Shown piece by piece: positions 9,790-18,087 of a DNA stretch of 48,875 nucleotides (position 1 is the stretch's first letter; every line of letters begins with the position of its first letter). The DNA lies in assembly GCA_900547255.1 (NCBI GenBank), contig URGC01000002.1, positions 1-48,875 on the forward strand, in the 5' to 3' direction. Source of the stretch: an uncultured Eubacterium sp. (GTDB taxonomy: Bacteria > Bacillota > Clostridia > Lachnospirales > Lachnospiraceae). A model generated the notes under the pieces. The model worked only from the letters and a program-made list of their open reading frames with translations. It was not told where the DNA came from and searched no databases. Position numbers and translations under genes: made by a program.

Positions 9790-10059
9790 TCACATTATAT
9801 ACTGATTAAAGCTGCCCCACAGATTCTGCATAAAAGCAACAATCTCATTGAGCATCCATGAACCCATGAGCATAAGTCCAAGAAGAATTGCCAGAAGCTT
9901 AGGCACGAATGTAAGTGTCTGCTCCTGAATTGATGTAAGTGTCTGGAAAAGGCTGATAATAAGACCTACAATCATTGACACAAGCAATATAGGAACTGAT
10001 GTCTTGGCTATAACCCATACAGTTTCTCTTGCTATAGTAATAACGTCACCTGTAGTCAT
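9790..10059 (-). CDS. fliQ: Flagellar export protein FliQ
   Basis: FliQ is an 89-residue protein with two membrane helices (about 17-40 and 53-75) that packs around FliP in the export channel. The family block PKLLAILLGLMLMGSWM and the QEQTLTFVPK loop are clear. The length equals the family norm. It follows fliP and precedes fliR. Confidence 0.95.
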   Translation of the reverse strand: MTTGDVITIARETVWVIAKTSVPILLVSMIVGLIISLFQTLTSIQEQTLTFVPKLLAILLGLMLMGSWMLNEIVAFMQNLWGSFNQYIM

Positions 10060-10090
10060 ATTCTGCTCCTTTCCATCTTACATATCTTAA

Positions 10091-10879
10091 CTAATTAAAT
10101 GTCGTCATCAGATTGCCTATTATCAGATTCCATCCATCTGCCATAACGAACAGCAATATCTTGAAAGGTGTCGATATTGTCGTTGGCGGCAGCATCATCA
10201 TACCCATAGACATAAGCGTTGATGCAACAACCATATCTATGACTATAAATGGAATATAGATAAGGAATCCTATAATAAACGCAATTCTAAGTTCGCTGAT
10301 AATAAAACTTGGTATAAGTACTCTCAAAGGTATATCATCCTCAGACTTAACTGAACCTTCCTCAAAATCTGCAATCTTAAGGAATGTATCAAGATCCTTA
10401 GTTGATACCTGCCTGAGCATAAACTTTCTTACTGGCTGAACACCAATATCATATGCTTCCTGCGCTGTAATCTCGTTATTAGATAACGGAACAATCGCGC
10501 TCTGGTAAACCTCTGTAAATGTAGGTGCCATCACAAAAAAAGTCAAAAACAAAGACAAGCCCGCAATAATCTGGTTAGGTGGAACTGTCTGTGTACCAAT
10601 AGCAGCTCTTGTGAAATGTAATACAATAACAATTCTTGTAAAAGACGTCAACATCATAAGTATTGACGGAGCAAGCGAGATAACTGTAAGTACTAAAAGC
10701 ATCTGCAATACGCTGGATAAATCAGAACCATCACCCGCTGATATTCCAATACTTATCAAGTTATCACCATCTGCCGCATATACACATCTGGTAAATACAG
10801 TACACATTGCAAAAAATATACCTAATCCCAGAGAAGCAGCAATAATCTTTCTCCTGTTCTTCTTCAAAAACTTTATCAT
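10091..10879 (-). CDS. fliP: Flagellar export protein FliP
   Basis: FliP forms the pentameric core of the flagellar protein-export channel. The 262-residue protein starts with a basic segment and a hydrophobic signal sequence (about 12-36, ending near YAADGD). FliP is one of the few flagellar proteins made with a cleavable signal. The family signatures LTSFTRIVIVLHFTR and the C-terminal MGMMMLPPTTISTPFKILLF are present. Four membrane segments are expected. Order fliO-fliP-fliQ is standard. Confidence 0.96.
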   Translation of the reverse strand: MIKFLKKNRRKIIAASLGLGIFFAMCTVFTRCVYAADGDNLISIGISAGDGSDLSSVLQMLLVLTVISLAPSILMMLTSFTRIVIVLHFTRAAIGTQTVPPNQIIAGLSLFLTFFVMAPTFTEVYQSAIVPLSNNEITAQEAYDIGVQPVRKFMLRQVSTKDLDTFLKIADFEEGSVKSEDDIPLRVLIPSFIISELRIAFIIGFLIYIPFIVIDMVVASTLMSMGMMMLPPTTISTPFKILLFVMADGWNLIIGNLMTTFN

Positions 10880-10893
10880 AATACACTATCCGC

Positions 10894-11271
10894 CTAATCT
10901 TCCGGCTTGTCTTTTTTAAATTTTTCTAAAATTGATTTAAAACTTTCAGATTTCACCTGCGTAGTGTTATCAGAAAGAACCAAATCCCCCTGTTCTATCT
11001 CACTAATCACCGTGATAGTATCTTTACATACAGCAATAGCAAAAAATCGGTTTCCAATCTGAATAATCTGAATATACTTAGAGTTGGATATTCTCACCGT
11101 CTCAAGAACGCTGATATTACCACCTGAAAGCTTACTCTTCTGATAATTGCCAGCAAATCTAGTAACAAAATATGTCAAGGCTAACACAAGTGCAAACACA
11201 ATAATCAATGTCAACAATTGTGTAAATGTCTCTAAGCCTGATGTCGACACTGCAAGCAATATATTCAACAT
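10894..11271 (-). CDS. fliO: Flagellar biosynthesis protein FliO (FliZ of Bacillus)
   Basis: This 125-residue protein has one membrane helix (about 15-38) followed by a small cytoplasmic beta domain with the family features LSGGNISVLETVRI and IGNRFFAIAV. FliO is a scaffold that helps assemble the FliP ring and is not part of the finished channel. The ATG follows the cheY stop by one base (TAA T ATG), with a GTAGTAGG site in the cheY end. FliO sequences are poorly conserved, so the call rests on topology and on the position between cheY and fliP, as in B. subtilis. Confidence 0.88.
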   Translation of the reverse strand: MLNILLAVSTSGLETFTQLLTLIIVFALVLALTYFVTRFAGNYQKSKLSGGNISVLETVRISNSKYIQIIQIGNRFFAIAVCKDTITVISEIEQGDLVLSDNTTQVKSESFKSILEKFKKDKPED

Positions 11272-11272
11272 A

Positions 11273-11635
11273 TTATCCTACTACCTTCTGAACCGCCTCG
11301 ATAACTCGGTCTGCCTGAAAAGGTTTAACAATAAAATCCTTAGCACCAGACTGGATTGACTCAATTACCATTGCCTGCTGACCCATTGCAGAACACATAA
11401 TAACTGAAGCATTGGCATCTGCAGCTTTAATCTTCTTAAGTGCCTCAATACCGTCCATCTCTGGCATAGTAATATCCATAAGGACTAAATCCGGCTTTAA
11501 TTCAGCATATTTCTCAACTGCCTTAGCTCCGTTCTCAGCCTCTCCTGCAATATTGTAACCGTTCTTTGTGAGAATATCCTTAATCATCATTCTCATAAAC
11601 GCTGCATCATCGCAAATCAAAATATTCTTTGCCAT
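11273..11635 (-). CDS. cheY: Chemotaxis response regulator CheY
   Basis: A single-domain receiver of 120 residues that, when phosphorylated by CheA, binds FliM and FliY at the switch. The acidic pocket D9-D10, phospho-acceptor D54 (VLMDITMPEMDG), T/S84-type position and K104 (IVKPFQ) are all present. The start ATG follows AGGATAGGAGATTAGAT. It lies inside the fla/che operon between fliY and fliO, as in B. subtilis. Because FliY has CheC-type phosphatase sites, dephosphorylation of this protein at the switch is expected. Confidence 0.96.
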   Translation of the reverse strand: MAKNILICDDAAFMRMMIKDILTKNGYNIAGEAENGAKAVEKYAELKPDLVLMDITMPEMDGIEALKKIKAADANASVIMCSAMGQQAMVIESIQSGAKDFIVKPFQADRVIEAVQKVVG

Positions 11636-11722
11636 ATCTAATCTCCTATCCTAAATTAAAAACTATATAATCTTTTTTCATTATACTACAAAAAATTGCA
11701 TTTTCCTACTATTTTTTTTATT
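11636..11722 (-). promoter_or_regulatory. AT-rich spacer before cheY, weak promoter candidate
   Basis: This 87-base gap is almost pure A/T. On the minus strand it contains TTGTAG, 16 bases, then TATATA, as well as a separate TATAAT. A weak internal promoter for cheY is possible, but the region is so AT-rich that such matches arise by chance. No hairpin is visible. Confidence 0.2.
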
Positions 11723-13042
11723 TTATGAATCCTTAATAATTTCAGTTATACGAACACCGAAACTTTCTTCAATAACAACAACTTCTCCCTTAGCAACATA
11801 CTTGCCATTAACAAGTACATCTATCGCTTCACCTGCAATCTTATTAAGCTCAACAATAGTACCTGGGGCAAATTCCAATATATCCTTAATGCTCTTAGAT
11901 GTCCTTCCAAGTTCAACAGTAACTTCCAATGGAACATCCATGATAAGGTCTATATTTTCCTTCTGGCTTAATCCACTGACATCATTAGCAAAAGGCTGGA
12001 ATGCTGCTGGTGCAACATTGACATCCTGCTGTGGTGGATATCCATATGGCATTCCCTGTGGTTGGTATCCGTATGGCACACCCTGTGGCGGATATCCATA
12101 TGGCATTCCATATGGAGGCATTCCCTGTGGCGCAGCCTGTGCATTCATATCCGGCTGCATAGGTGGTGGTGTCATCTGCTGTGCTGGTGCAGGCTGTGGC
12201 TGTGGTGTTGGCGCAGCCGCCTGTGCTGGTGCAGGCTGTGGTGTTGGTGCAGATGCCTGTGCTGGTGCAGGCTGTGGCTGTGGTGTTGGTGCAGATGCCT
12301 GTGCCTGTGGTGTTGGCGCAGATGCCTGTGAATCTGATGATGGCATGAATAACTCAAGCAGTTCCTTAGCAAATTCAATTGGATAGAGCTGCATAATCTC
12401 ACTGTCAATCAAATCACCAATCTGCATCTTAAAGGAAACCCTTACAAATGAGCCATTGAGAAATGCTGGTAAGTCATCAATTGAGTCACTGTATGTATCA
12501 ATAACATTAGCAACTGGTGGACTGATATCAATCTTTCTATTAAACATAGAAGACATTGATGTTGCTGCCGAACCCATCATCTGGTTCATAGCTTCACCGA
12601 TTGCACTAAGATGTAATTCACTAAGTGGTTCTGAATCATCTTCCTGACCAGGTCCCCCCATCATAAGGTCTGTTATAATCTTAACATCACTCTCTTTAAG
12701 TACAAGGACATTATTACCATCTATACCCTCTTTATATGATATCTGCATCATAACACATGGTCTGTCATATTTTGCAGATATGTCTTCCCAGTTAGATACC
12801 GATACAGAAGGTGTTGTGATATTAACCTTCTGATTCAATAGCGAGCTAAGTGTTGTCGCTGCTGTACCCATACTTATATTAGAGATTTCGCCGACTGCAT
12901 CTTTTTCAGAAGCACTGAGTGAAAACTCTTCGTCTCCTGATGATGAAGCAGGTGCTGCATCTGCTGCTGGTTTTTCTTCTTCCGAATTATTCATACCCGA
13001 CAGTAACGCATTAATCTCGTCCTGTGACAACATGCCATCCAT
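11723..13042 (-). CDS. fliY: Flagellar switch protein FliY (CheC-type phosphatase plus FliN domain)
   Basis: FliY is the Gram-positive C-ring protein that joins a CheY-P phosphatase to a FliN domain. I start it at the ATG at 13042 (TAG A ATG after fliM, behind AGAGGAG), giving 439 residues. The N-terminus MLSQDEINALLSG is a CheY-P binding motif like that of FliM. Both phosphatase centres keep their Glu/Asn pair: E52/N55 (GEISN) and E150/N153 (GEAMN). A Pro/Gln/Ala-rich linker of about 120 residues (235-355) carries tandem ASAPTPQ and PYGYPPQG units. The FliN domain fills 359-439. The linker is long for the family. An alternative start lies three codons upstream, overlapping fliM. Confidence 0.95.
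   Translation of the reverse strand: MDGMLSQDEINALLSGMNNSEEEKPAADAAPASSSGDEEFSLSASEKDAVGEISNISMGTAATTLSSLLNQKVNITTPSVSVSNWEDISAKYDRPCVMMQISYKEGIDGNNVLVLKESDVKIITDLMMGGPGQEDDSEPLSELHLSAIGEAMNQMMGSAATSMSSMFNRKIDISPPVANVIDTYSDSIDDLPAFLNGSFVRVSFKMQIGDLIDSEIMQLYPIEFAKELLELFMPSSDSQASAPTPQAQASAPTPQPQPAPAQASAPTPQPAPAQAAAPTPQPQPAPAQQMTPPPMQPDMNAQAAPQGMPPYGMPYGYPPQGVPYGYQPQGMPYGYPPQQDVNVAPAAFQPFANDVSGLSQKENIDLIMDVPLEVTVELGRTSKSIKDILEFAPGTIVELNKIAGEAIDVLVNGKYVAKGEVVVIEESFGVRITEIIKDS
12031..12131 (-). repeat. Tandem repeats encoding PYGYPPQG units in FliY linker
   Basis: Three imperfect copies of a 27-base unit encode MPYGYPPQG-type peptides in the FliY linker. The units are in frame, so copy-number change would lengthen or shorten the linker without breaking the gene. 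Confidence 0.8.
12180..12332 (-). repeat. Tandem repeats encoding ASAPTPQ(PAPAQ) units in FliY linker
   Basis: About five imperfect copies of a unit encoding ASAPTPQ, with variable PQPAPAQ extensions, lie side by side in the FliY linker. The plus strand reads as repeats of GGTGTTGGTGCAGATGCCTG. All unit lengths seen are multiples of three. Confidence 0.85.
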
Positions 13043-13043
13043 T

Positions 13044-14027
13044 CTATTCATTCTCCTCTCTAATTACTTCTGTAACTCTGACTGCGAACTGTTCATTAGA
13101 ATATCCCGGCAACGCCATAAATTTCTTTATGTTACCCACATACACATCAAGTTCTTCATCAACATGCCGATTAACCTTAATAATATCTCCAACCTGAAGA
13201 TTAGCAAAATCAGCTACACTAATTGTACTGGTACCAAGAACAGCTTTAATTGGAATTCTTGCTTTATTAATAGCTGCCTCAATAGTATCTTCATAAGAAG
13301 TACCATCTTTCTCTTTCATTGTAGAGAACCAGTACTTCGTATTCAACTTATCAATAACCGGCTCAAGTGTATCAAAAGGAAGACACACATTCATGAGACC
13401 TTCTACATCGCCTATCTTAATATTCAGCGTGATAATCGCAATCGTTTCACTCGGTGAAATAATCTGTGCAAACTGTGAATTCGTCTCTATTCTTTCAAGC
13501 CTTGGCTCTACTTTAACAACATTAGCCAGAGGCTCGCGAAGCAGATTGACACATATGCTGAATATTCTCTCTAAGATAGACAGCTCTATCTCTGAATAAT
13601 CTCTTTCCTTATCAATCGGCACGCCTGCTCCTCCAAGAAGTCTGTCAACAATCGCAAATCCAAGATTGGATGCCATCTCCATAATAACATTGCCTGTTAA
13701 TGGCTGCATTCCTATAACTCCTAAAAGTACCGGATTAGACAAAGCGTTAGAAAACTCTGAATAAATAACAACCTCTGAATTGACAACATCTACATTGACT
13801 GACTTACGAAGATATGCCGGAAGATTGGTAGCAAGTAATCTCGAAAAATGTTCAAAAATAATCTCTAATGTTCTTAAATGCTCCTTCGAGAATTTTGCAG
13901 GTCTGGCAAAATCGTAGTTCTTAACCTGTTTTTCTTCTGAAACTTTAGCTTCATCTATATCAAGCTCGCCTGTGCTTAATGCTTTCAACAGGTTATCGAT
14001 CTCGCTTTGGGACAAGACCTCTCCCAT
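13044..14027 (-). CDS. fliM: Flagellar motor switch protein FliM
   Basis: FliM forms the middle of the C-ring, binds CheY-P with its N-terminal peptide and links FliG to FliY. The 327-residue protein begins with the CheY-P binding motif LSQSEIDNLLKAL (about 5-17). A CheC-like middle domain follows (about 45-230), including LLGGAGVPIDKERDYSEIE, and then a C-terminal FliN-like domain (about 250-327). The start follows GGAGGTGAAGGAAG. It is followed directly by fliY. Length and layout are normal. Confidence 0.96.
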   Translation of the reverse strand: MGEVLSQSEIDNLLKALSTGELDIDEAKVSEEKQVKNYDFARPAKFSKEHLRTLEIIFEHFSRLLATNLPAYLRKSVNVDVVNSEVVIYSEFSNALSNPVLLGVIGMQPLTGNVIMEMASNLGFAIVDRLLGGAGVPIDKERDYSEIELSILERIFSICVNLLREPLANVVKVEPRLERIETNSQFAQIISPSETIAIITLNIKIGDVEGLMNVCLPFDTLEPVIDKLNTKYWFSTMKEKDGTSYEDTIEAAINKARIPIKAVLGTSTISVADFANLQVGDIIKVNRHVDEELDVYVGNIKKFMALPGYSNEQFAVRVTEVIREENE

Positions 14028-14064
14028 CTTCCTTCACCTCCATTCATCCTTAATTAATAATCTA

Positions 14065-14595
14065 TTACTGTGTAACTACTGAATAAATAGTTACTGAATA
14101 TATACACTGTGTCTCAAACTGATCCTGAAGTGTTGCTAATAAATCACTCTCAATCTTAGCCATATTCTTTTCAATTGCATCATATGAGTACTTCTGGGCT
14201 TCCTTAGTAATTGTACTAGCTATAACCTTCATACCATTATTGATGCTTGTACTCTTAGTTGAATAATCCTTAGCCTTGCTGTTAAGACCAAGCGAAACCT
14301 TTAATACTGCATAATGTGTCTTGCCATTACTTGTGTAAGATACTGTTATGCTGTCGTTATCGCCGCTTGTAACATCTACATACACGATATCGCTCTCGCT
14401 GACTCTTCCTGTTGATGTTGAATCGCCAGATTTTGAGATACCTCCGACATCAAGGTCGATAATCTCTGATACTTTAGTGATAAGATTGTTTGTTTTCTTA
14501 TTAGTTGACACTAAAGAAAATGTAAGTAACACTGTTAATACAAGGTTAATAAGAACCAGTGCCAGTGTTATGACATTAAGCATACTCTTTTTCAT
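14065..14595 (-). CDS. fliL: Flagellar basal-body-associated protein FliL
   Basis: FliL is a single-span inner-membrane protein that surrounds or stabilises the stator. The 176-residue product has one N-terminal membrane helix (about 8-29) and an outer domain with a Ser/Thr/Asp-rich linker. Sequence identity to FliL is low, as usual in clostridia. The call rests on topology, size, the C-terminal ending SVTIYSVVTQ and position between motB and fliM. The start ATG follows GGAGGAGCTAT. Confidence 0.8.
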   Translation of the reverse strand: MKKSMLNVITLALVLINLVLTVLLTFSLVSTNKKTNNLITKVSEIIDLDVGGISKSGDSTSTGRVSESDIVYVDVTSGDNDSITVSYTSNGKTHYAVLKVSLGLNSKAKDYSTKSTSINNGMKVIASTITKEAQKYSYDAIEKNMAKIESDLLATLQDQFETQCIYSVTIYSVVTQ

Positions 14596-14617
14596 ATAGC
14601 TCCTCCATGATTATATA

Positions 14618-15427
14618 TTAATTCTTACTGTATAATGAATTATATATCTTAATTTCAACTCGTCTGTTCTGGGCACGTCCTTCTGCAGTACTGTTAGATG
14701 CAACTGGAACTGCTTCACCTCTTCCAGACGAAGTAAGGCTTGTCGGATCAAAGCCCTTCTGGCTTACGAAATAATCAAACACCGTATACGCTCTGTATAT
14801 AGACAACATCATATTATCCGGATACTGTGCTGTGCTGATTGGTACGTTATCTGTATGTCCCTCAATCGTAATTGTGTTGGCATCATACTGTTTAACAGAA
14901 TCCGCAACCTTATCAACTATAGTAACTGCACCGCTCTTAAGTTCAGACCTTCCTGAATCAAAAAGAATCGCACCGTTAATATTAAGTAATACATATTCAC
15001 TTGTCGCTGTAACCTCGACCTGATCTGCAACATTCTGTGCTTCAAGTGCCGCCTCAATCTGTTCAGCCATCTGCTCTGACTGCGACAGACCTTCCTGCTG
15101 CACCTGCTCATACGCATCATTATTATCCTGCGTAACCTCGCCATCAGAATTAAGTCCTACATTATTATAGAACTCACTTAATGCATTAAGCTGGCTTGCG
15201 CCACTTGCCACAAGCACACCTTCATCTGACAGAACCGAACCGCCCGAAGGAAGCACACTGAATGTAGCTGACAAAGCCGCTGCCAATTCCTGAAACTTCT
15301 GTGAGTCAACTGTTGACATAGAGAACAAAAGCACGAAGAAGCACAGAAGAAGATTCATCAAATCACTGAAAGTCGACATCCAGGCTGGTGCGCCAGGTGC
15401 GCTTTCCTCTGGTTTTCTCTTTGCCAT
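14618..15427 (-). CDS. motB: Flagellar stator protein MotB
   Basis: MotB anchors the stator to peptidoglycan and carries the ion-accepting aspartate. The 269-residue protein has one membrane helix (about 18-40) with the key D22 (TFSDLMNLLLCFF). A plug/linker region follows, then an OmpA-like peptidoglycan-binding domain (about 145-265) with TITIEGHTDNVPI and the NRRVEIKI end. Translation is coupled to motA by a TAATG overlap at 15425-15429. The sequence does not settle whether the coupling ion is H+ or Na+. Confidence 0.95.
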   Translation of the reverse strand: MAKRKPEESAPGAPAWMSTFSDLMNLLLCFFVLLFSMSTVDSQKFQELAAALSATFSVLPSGGSVLSDEGVLVASGASQLNALSEFYNNVGLNSDGEVTQDNNDAYEQVQQEGLSQSEQMAEQIEAALEAQNVADQVEVTATSEYVLLNINGAILFDSGRSELKSGAVTIVDKVADSVKQYDANTITIEGHTDNVPISTAQYPDNMMLSIYRAYTVFDYFVSQKGFDPTSLTSSGRGEAVPVASNSTAEGRAQNRRVEIKIYNSLYSKN

Positions 15428-16215
15428 TAACGCTCACCTTCCTCCTGAGATGCAGCACCACGTGCGGCTGGTGATAAGAATGACTTAAGCTTTTCTTCAA
15501 TCACTCTAGGGTTTTCGCCCGCCTGTATTGATAAAAGTCCTTCTATAACAATCTCTCTCATCTGATACTCTTTGCTGTTGATATTCTTCATCTTAGTTGC
15601 TATAGGTGTACAGAACCAGTTAGCAATGAGCGAACCATAAAGTGTAGTAAGAAGAGCAACCGCCATGGAAGGCCCGATTGAATTGAAATCACTAAGGTTC
15701 TTAAGCATGTTAACCAGACCGATAAGAGTACCAATCATTCCCCATGCAGGACCGAATGAAGCCCATGTTTCAAAGAAACCAGCCATTGTTCTGTGACGGT
15801 CATCCATATTAACAAGCTCTGTCTCAAGAATCCCTCTTACAAGCTCAGGCTCAGTACCATCGACAATAAGAAGGATACCTTTCTTCATAAATTCATCCTC
15901 GAGATTACCAGCAACCTCCTCAAGTGCAAGGAGACCTTCCTTACGGGCAACATTAGATAAATCTATTATCTGTTTGATAACTGCTCCATTATCAATCTTA
16001 GGATCCTTAAACGCAATTCCTGCCCCCTTGAATCCTGCAATAAATTCCGATATAGTAAAGCCTGTTATCAAGCTGGTAAGTGAACCACCAATTGTAATGA
16101 TAACTGACGGCAGATCGAAGAAGTTACCAAGTGCCGAAACACCGGCTCCCGATATAATACCAAACAAAACCATTACAACTCCGACAACTAAACCTATGAG
16201 TGTAGCTAAATCCAC
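15427..16215 (-). CDS. motA: Flagellar stator protein MotA
   Basis: MotA is the five-subunit ring of the stator that pushes on FliG. The 262-residue protein shows four membrane segments (about 5-25, 35-55, 148-170, 182-202), the large cytoplasmic loop, and the motif PAWGMIGTLIGLVNML typical of MotA/TolQ/ExbB proteins. The start codon is a GTG at 16215 behind AGGATGGTGCG. Placement of motAB inside the fla/che operon differs from B. subtilis, where motAB lie elsewhere. Confidence 0.95.
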   Translation of the reverse strand: MDLATLIGLVVGVVMVLFGIISGAGVSALGNFFDLPSVIITIGGSLTSLITGFTISEFIAGFKGAGIAFKDPKIDNGAVIKQIIDLSNVARKEGLLALEEVAGNLEDEFMKKGILLIVDGTEPELVRGILETELVNMDDRHRTMAGFFETWASFGPAWGMIGTLIGLVNMLKNLSDFNSIGPSMAVALLTTLYGSLIANWFCTPIATKMKNINSKEYQMREIVIEGLLSIQAGENPRVIEEKLKSFLSPAARGAASQEEGER

Positions 16216-16239
16216 TGTTACGCACCATCCTATCTTTTA

Positions 16240-16428
16240 TTATTCTATATAATGTATTTTTCTTTTATATTCGATAACCTTATTAACAATCTCCTCACAC
16301 GATTCCTTAACAACGTACTTGGTACCTGTTGTCAGTGTAATAACTGTGTCCGGAGTCTCTTCTACCGTCTGTATAATCTCAGCATTCACCACGAATACAG
16401 ACTCATTAAGCCTCGTCACTTTTATCAT
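16240..16428 (-). CDS. flbD: Flagellar protein FlbD (SwrD family)
   Basis: A 62-residue protein of the FlbD family, which in B. subtilis is SwrD, a small factor that raises motor torque. It shows the family start MIKVTRLNE and the TGTKYVVKES block. The ATG at 16428 is chosen over an upstream in-frame start because AGAGGATTGAGA precedes it at proper distance. It is the first gene after the flgE terminator and is followed by motAB, which fits a stator-related job. Confidence 0.9.
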   Translation of the reverse strand: MIKVTRLNESVFVVNAEIIQTVEETPDTVITLTTGTKYVVKESCEEIVNKVIEYKRKIHYIE

Positions 16429-16513
16429 TCTCAATCCTCTATGTATTAAAAATAAGGTTAACATCTATATACTGTATATATGCATAGTACCCTATCTAAA
16501 AATAACCACATAT

Positions 16514-16542
16514 ATTAAACCACAATTTGGAAATATTAGCAA
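16514..16542 (-). promoter_or_regulatory. Candidate promoter for flbD-motAB segment
   Basis: On the minus strand TTGCTA (16537-16542) and TTTAAT (16514-16519) are separated by 17 bases, with a TG near the -10. It lies between the flgE terminator and flbD, where a new start would be needed. The match is moderate; no sigma-D-type GCCGATAA is seen. Confidence 0.3.
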
Positions 16543-16570
16543 CTCACATAACTGATTTTTTTATAAAAAA

Positions 16571-16599
16571 TGGCATGAAAGCAAAATACTTTCATGCCA
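16571..16599 (-). terminator. Strong intrinsic terminator after flgE
   Basis: A perfect 11-bp stem (arms 16571-16581 and 16589-16599, 7-base loop) is followed on the minus strand by TTTTTTATAA. It lies just downstream of the flgE stop, inside the fla/che operon. Confidence 0.9.
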
Positions 16600-16645
16600 C
16601 AATTATATATTAAATTTTTATATAGCACCAGCTATATACTTGCTA

Positions 16646-17995
16646 CTATCTCTTAAGGTTGATAAGCTCCTCAAGCATTGTATCAGATACTGTGATAATT
16701 CTTGAGTTAGCCTGGAAACCTCTCTGTGTTGTTATCATAGTTGTAAACTGGTCAGAAAGGTCTACGTTAGACATCTCAAGGTATCCAGAACTCATCTTGC
16801 CGCCTGATGAAGCTACCTCTTCACCAATTCCATTAAATTCACCTGAGTTAAGCGTTGCAGCATACATATTCTCTCCAACCTTCTCAAGACCAGCAGGGTT
16901 AGAGAAAGTAGCAACTGCAATCTGTGCAATAGTCTTAACATCACCATTGCTGTAGTTGGCTACGATACAACCTTTATCATCAACGCCAACTGATGTCATA
17001 GTACCAACAGCTTTACCAGCGCCATCAACTCCACCAGTTGAAGCATTCTTAATACCCATGCTGTCCTTAATATTAGTTGTCTCATTAAATCTTGTAAGTG
17101 ATGAAAAATCTACTGTTATAGGATTTGTTATATTAGCAACATCAGCACTGCAATCAACGCCACCATCTGGAACTTTAGCTTTATCCGCCTTAAATCCTCC
17201 CAATGTAAATGTGCCAGTATTACCTGTACCAACATCAATTTTACCTGTATTAGCATTGAATGTAATATCTCCAGTAATTGTTTCTGCTGTCAAATTAGTC
17301 TTCTGTCCATTCTTTGTAATAGCACCACATTTAACTGTATACTTAGATGGAGTTGTTTTATCCGGAGTAAGAGTCAGACTAGCCTGATATCTGTTACCCA
17401 GAGAATCATAAAACGATACAGTTGTTGTTGCATCACCTGTAGCAGCCGCATCAATATTACCTGTAATTGTAACACTTTTAGTTGCTTCCGGCTCTGTGAA
17501 AGTATATTTTGAGCTCTGTGGATACAAGGCCTGAACCTTATCCTTAACAATCGCACCAGTATCAGGGTCAGCATACCATCCCATTACATTACATCCACCA
17601 GATGTGACAAGAGCACCATTAGTATCAATCTTAAAATCTCCAGCTCTTGTAAAATATGTACTGCCTGCATTATTAATAATAAAGAATGAATTACCAGAAA
17701 GACATACATCCCATGTATTATCTGTACGCTCTGTAGCGCCCTGTGAAGTGATAGCAGTTGATATAGATGCAACTGTTGAACCAAGACCTATCTGCTTGGC
17801 ATTAGTTCCACCCTTGCTTCCATCACTGCTTGGACCTGATGCAGTCTGTGTAGTCTGATAATATACATCACTAAAAGTTACTGACTGTGACTTGAAAGCC
17901 ACTGTATTGACGTTGGCAATATTATTACCGATAACGTCCATCTTTGTCTGGTGTGCCTTTAAACCTGACACAGCAGAGAACAATGATCTCATCAT
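16646..17995 (-). CDS. flgE: Flagellar hook protein FlgE
   Basis: FlgE polymerises into the hook, the universal joint outside the cell. The 449-residue protein has the flagellar rod-hook N-terminus (SLFSAVSGLKAHQTKMDVIG with the N-N-I-A-N-V-N motif after it) and the matching C-terminal coil ending in TQRGFQANSRIITVSDTMLEE. A Thr/Gly/Asp-rich middle forms the hook surface domains. The start is one of two adjacent ATGs behind GGAGGTACTAATCCT. It is the last gene before a strong terminator. Confidence 0.96.
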   Translation of the reverse strand: MMRSLFSAVSGLKAHQTKMDVIGNNIANVNTVAFKSQSVTFSDVYYQTTQTASGPSSDGSKGGTNAKQIGLGSTVASISTAITSQGATERTDNTWDVCLSGNSFFIINNAGSTYFTRAGDFKIDTNGALVTSGGCNVMGWYADPDTGAIVKDKVQALYPQSSKYTFTEPEATKSVTITGNIDAAATGDATTTVSFYDSLGNRYQASLTLTPDKTTPSKYTVKCGAITKNGQKTNLTAETITGDITFNANTGKIDVGTGNTGTFTLGGFKADKAKVPDGGVDCSADVANITNPITVDFSSLTRFNETTNIKDSMGIKNASTGGVDGAGKAVGTMTSVGVDDKGCIVANYSNGDVKTIAQIAVATFSNPAGLEKVGENMYAATLNSGEFNGIGEEVASSGGKMSSGYLEMSNVDLSDQFTTMITTQRGFQANSRIITVSDTMLEELINLKR

Positions 17996-18040
17996 AGGAT
18001 TAGTACCTCCAAAAATTTACTATGATAAGCTGTTTAATCT

Positions 18041-18066
18041 TAATCCCATCTGGCATTCAGGGATTA
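18041..18066 (-). other. Hairpin in the flgE leader
   Basis: Arms TAATCCC and GGGATTA (7 bp) flank a 12-base loop in the roughly 90-base gap before flgE. No T-run follows on the minus strand, so it is not a terminator. It may affect mRNA stability or flgE translation. Confidence 0.4.
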
Positions 18067-18087
18067 TAAGCCTCCTTAAAGGTCCAG

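Noticed and set aside
12031..12332. Direct repeats that could suggest a CRISPR array.
   Set aside because: The units are adjacent without unique spacers, are in frame with FliY and encode a Pro/Gln/Ala linker.
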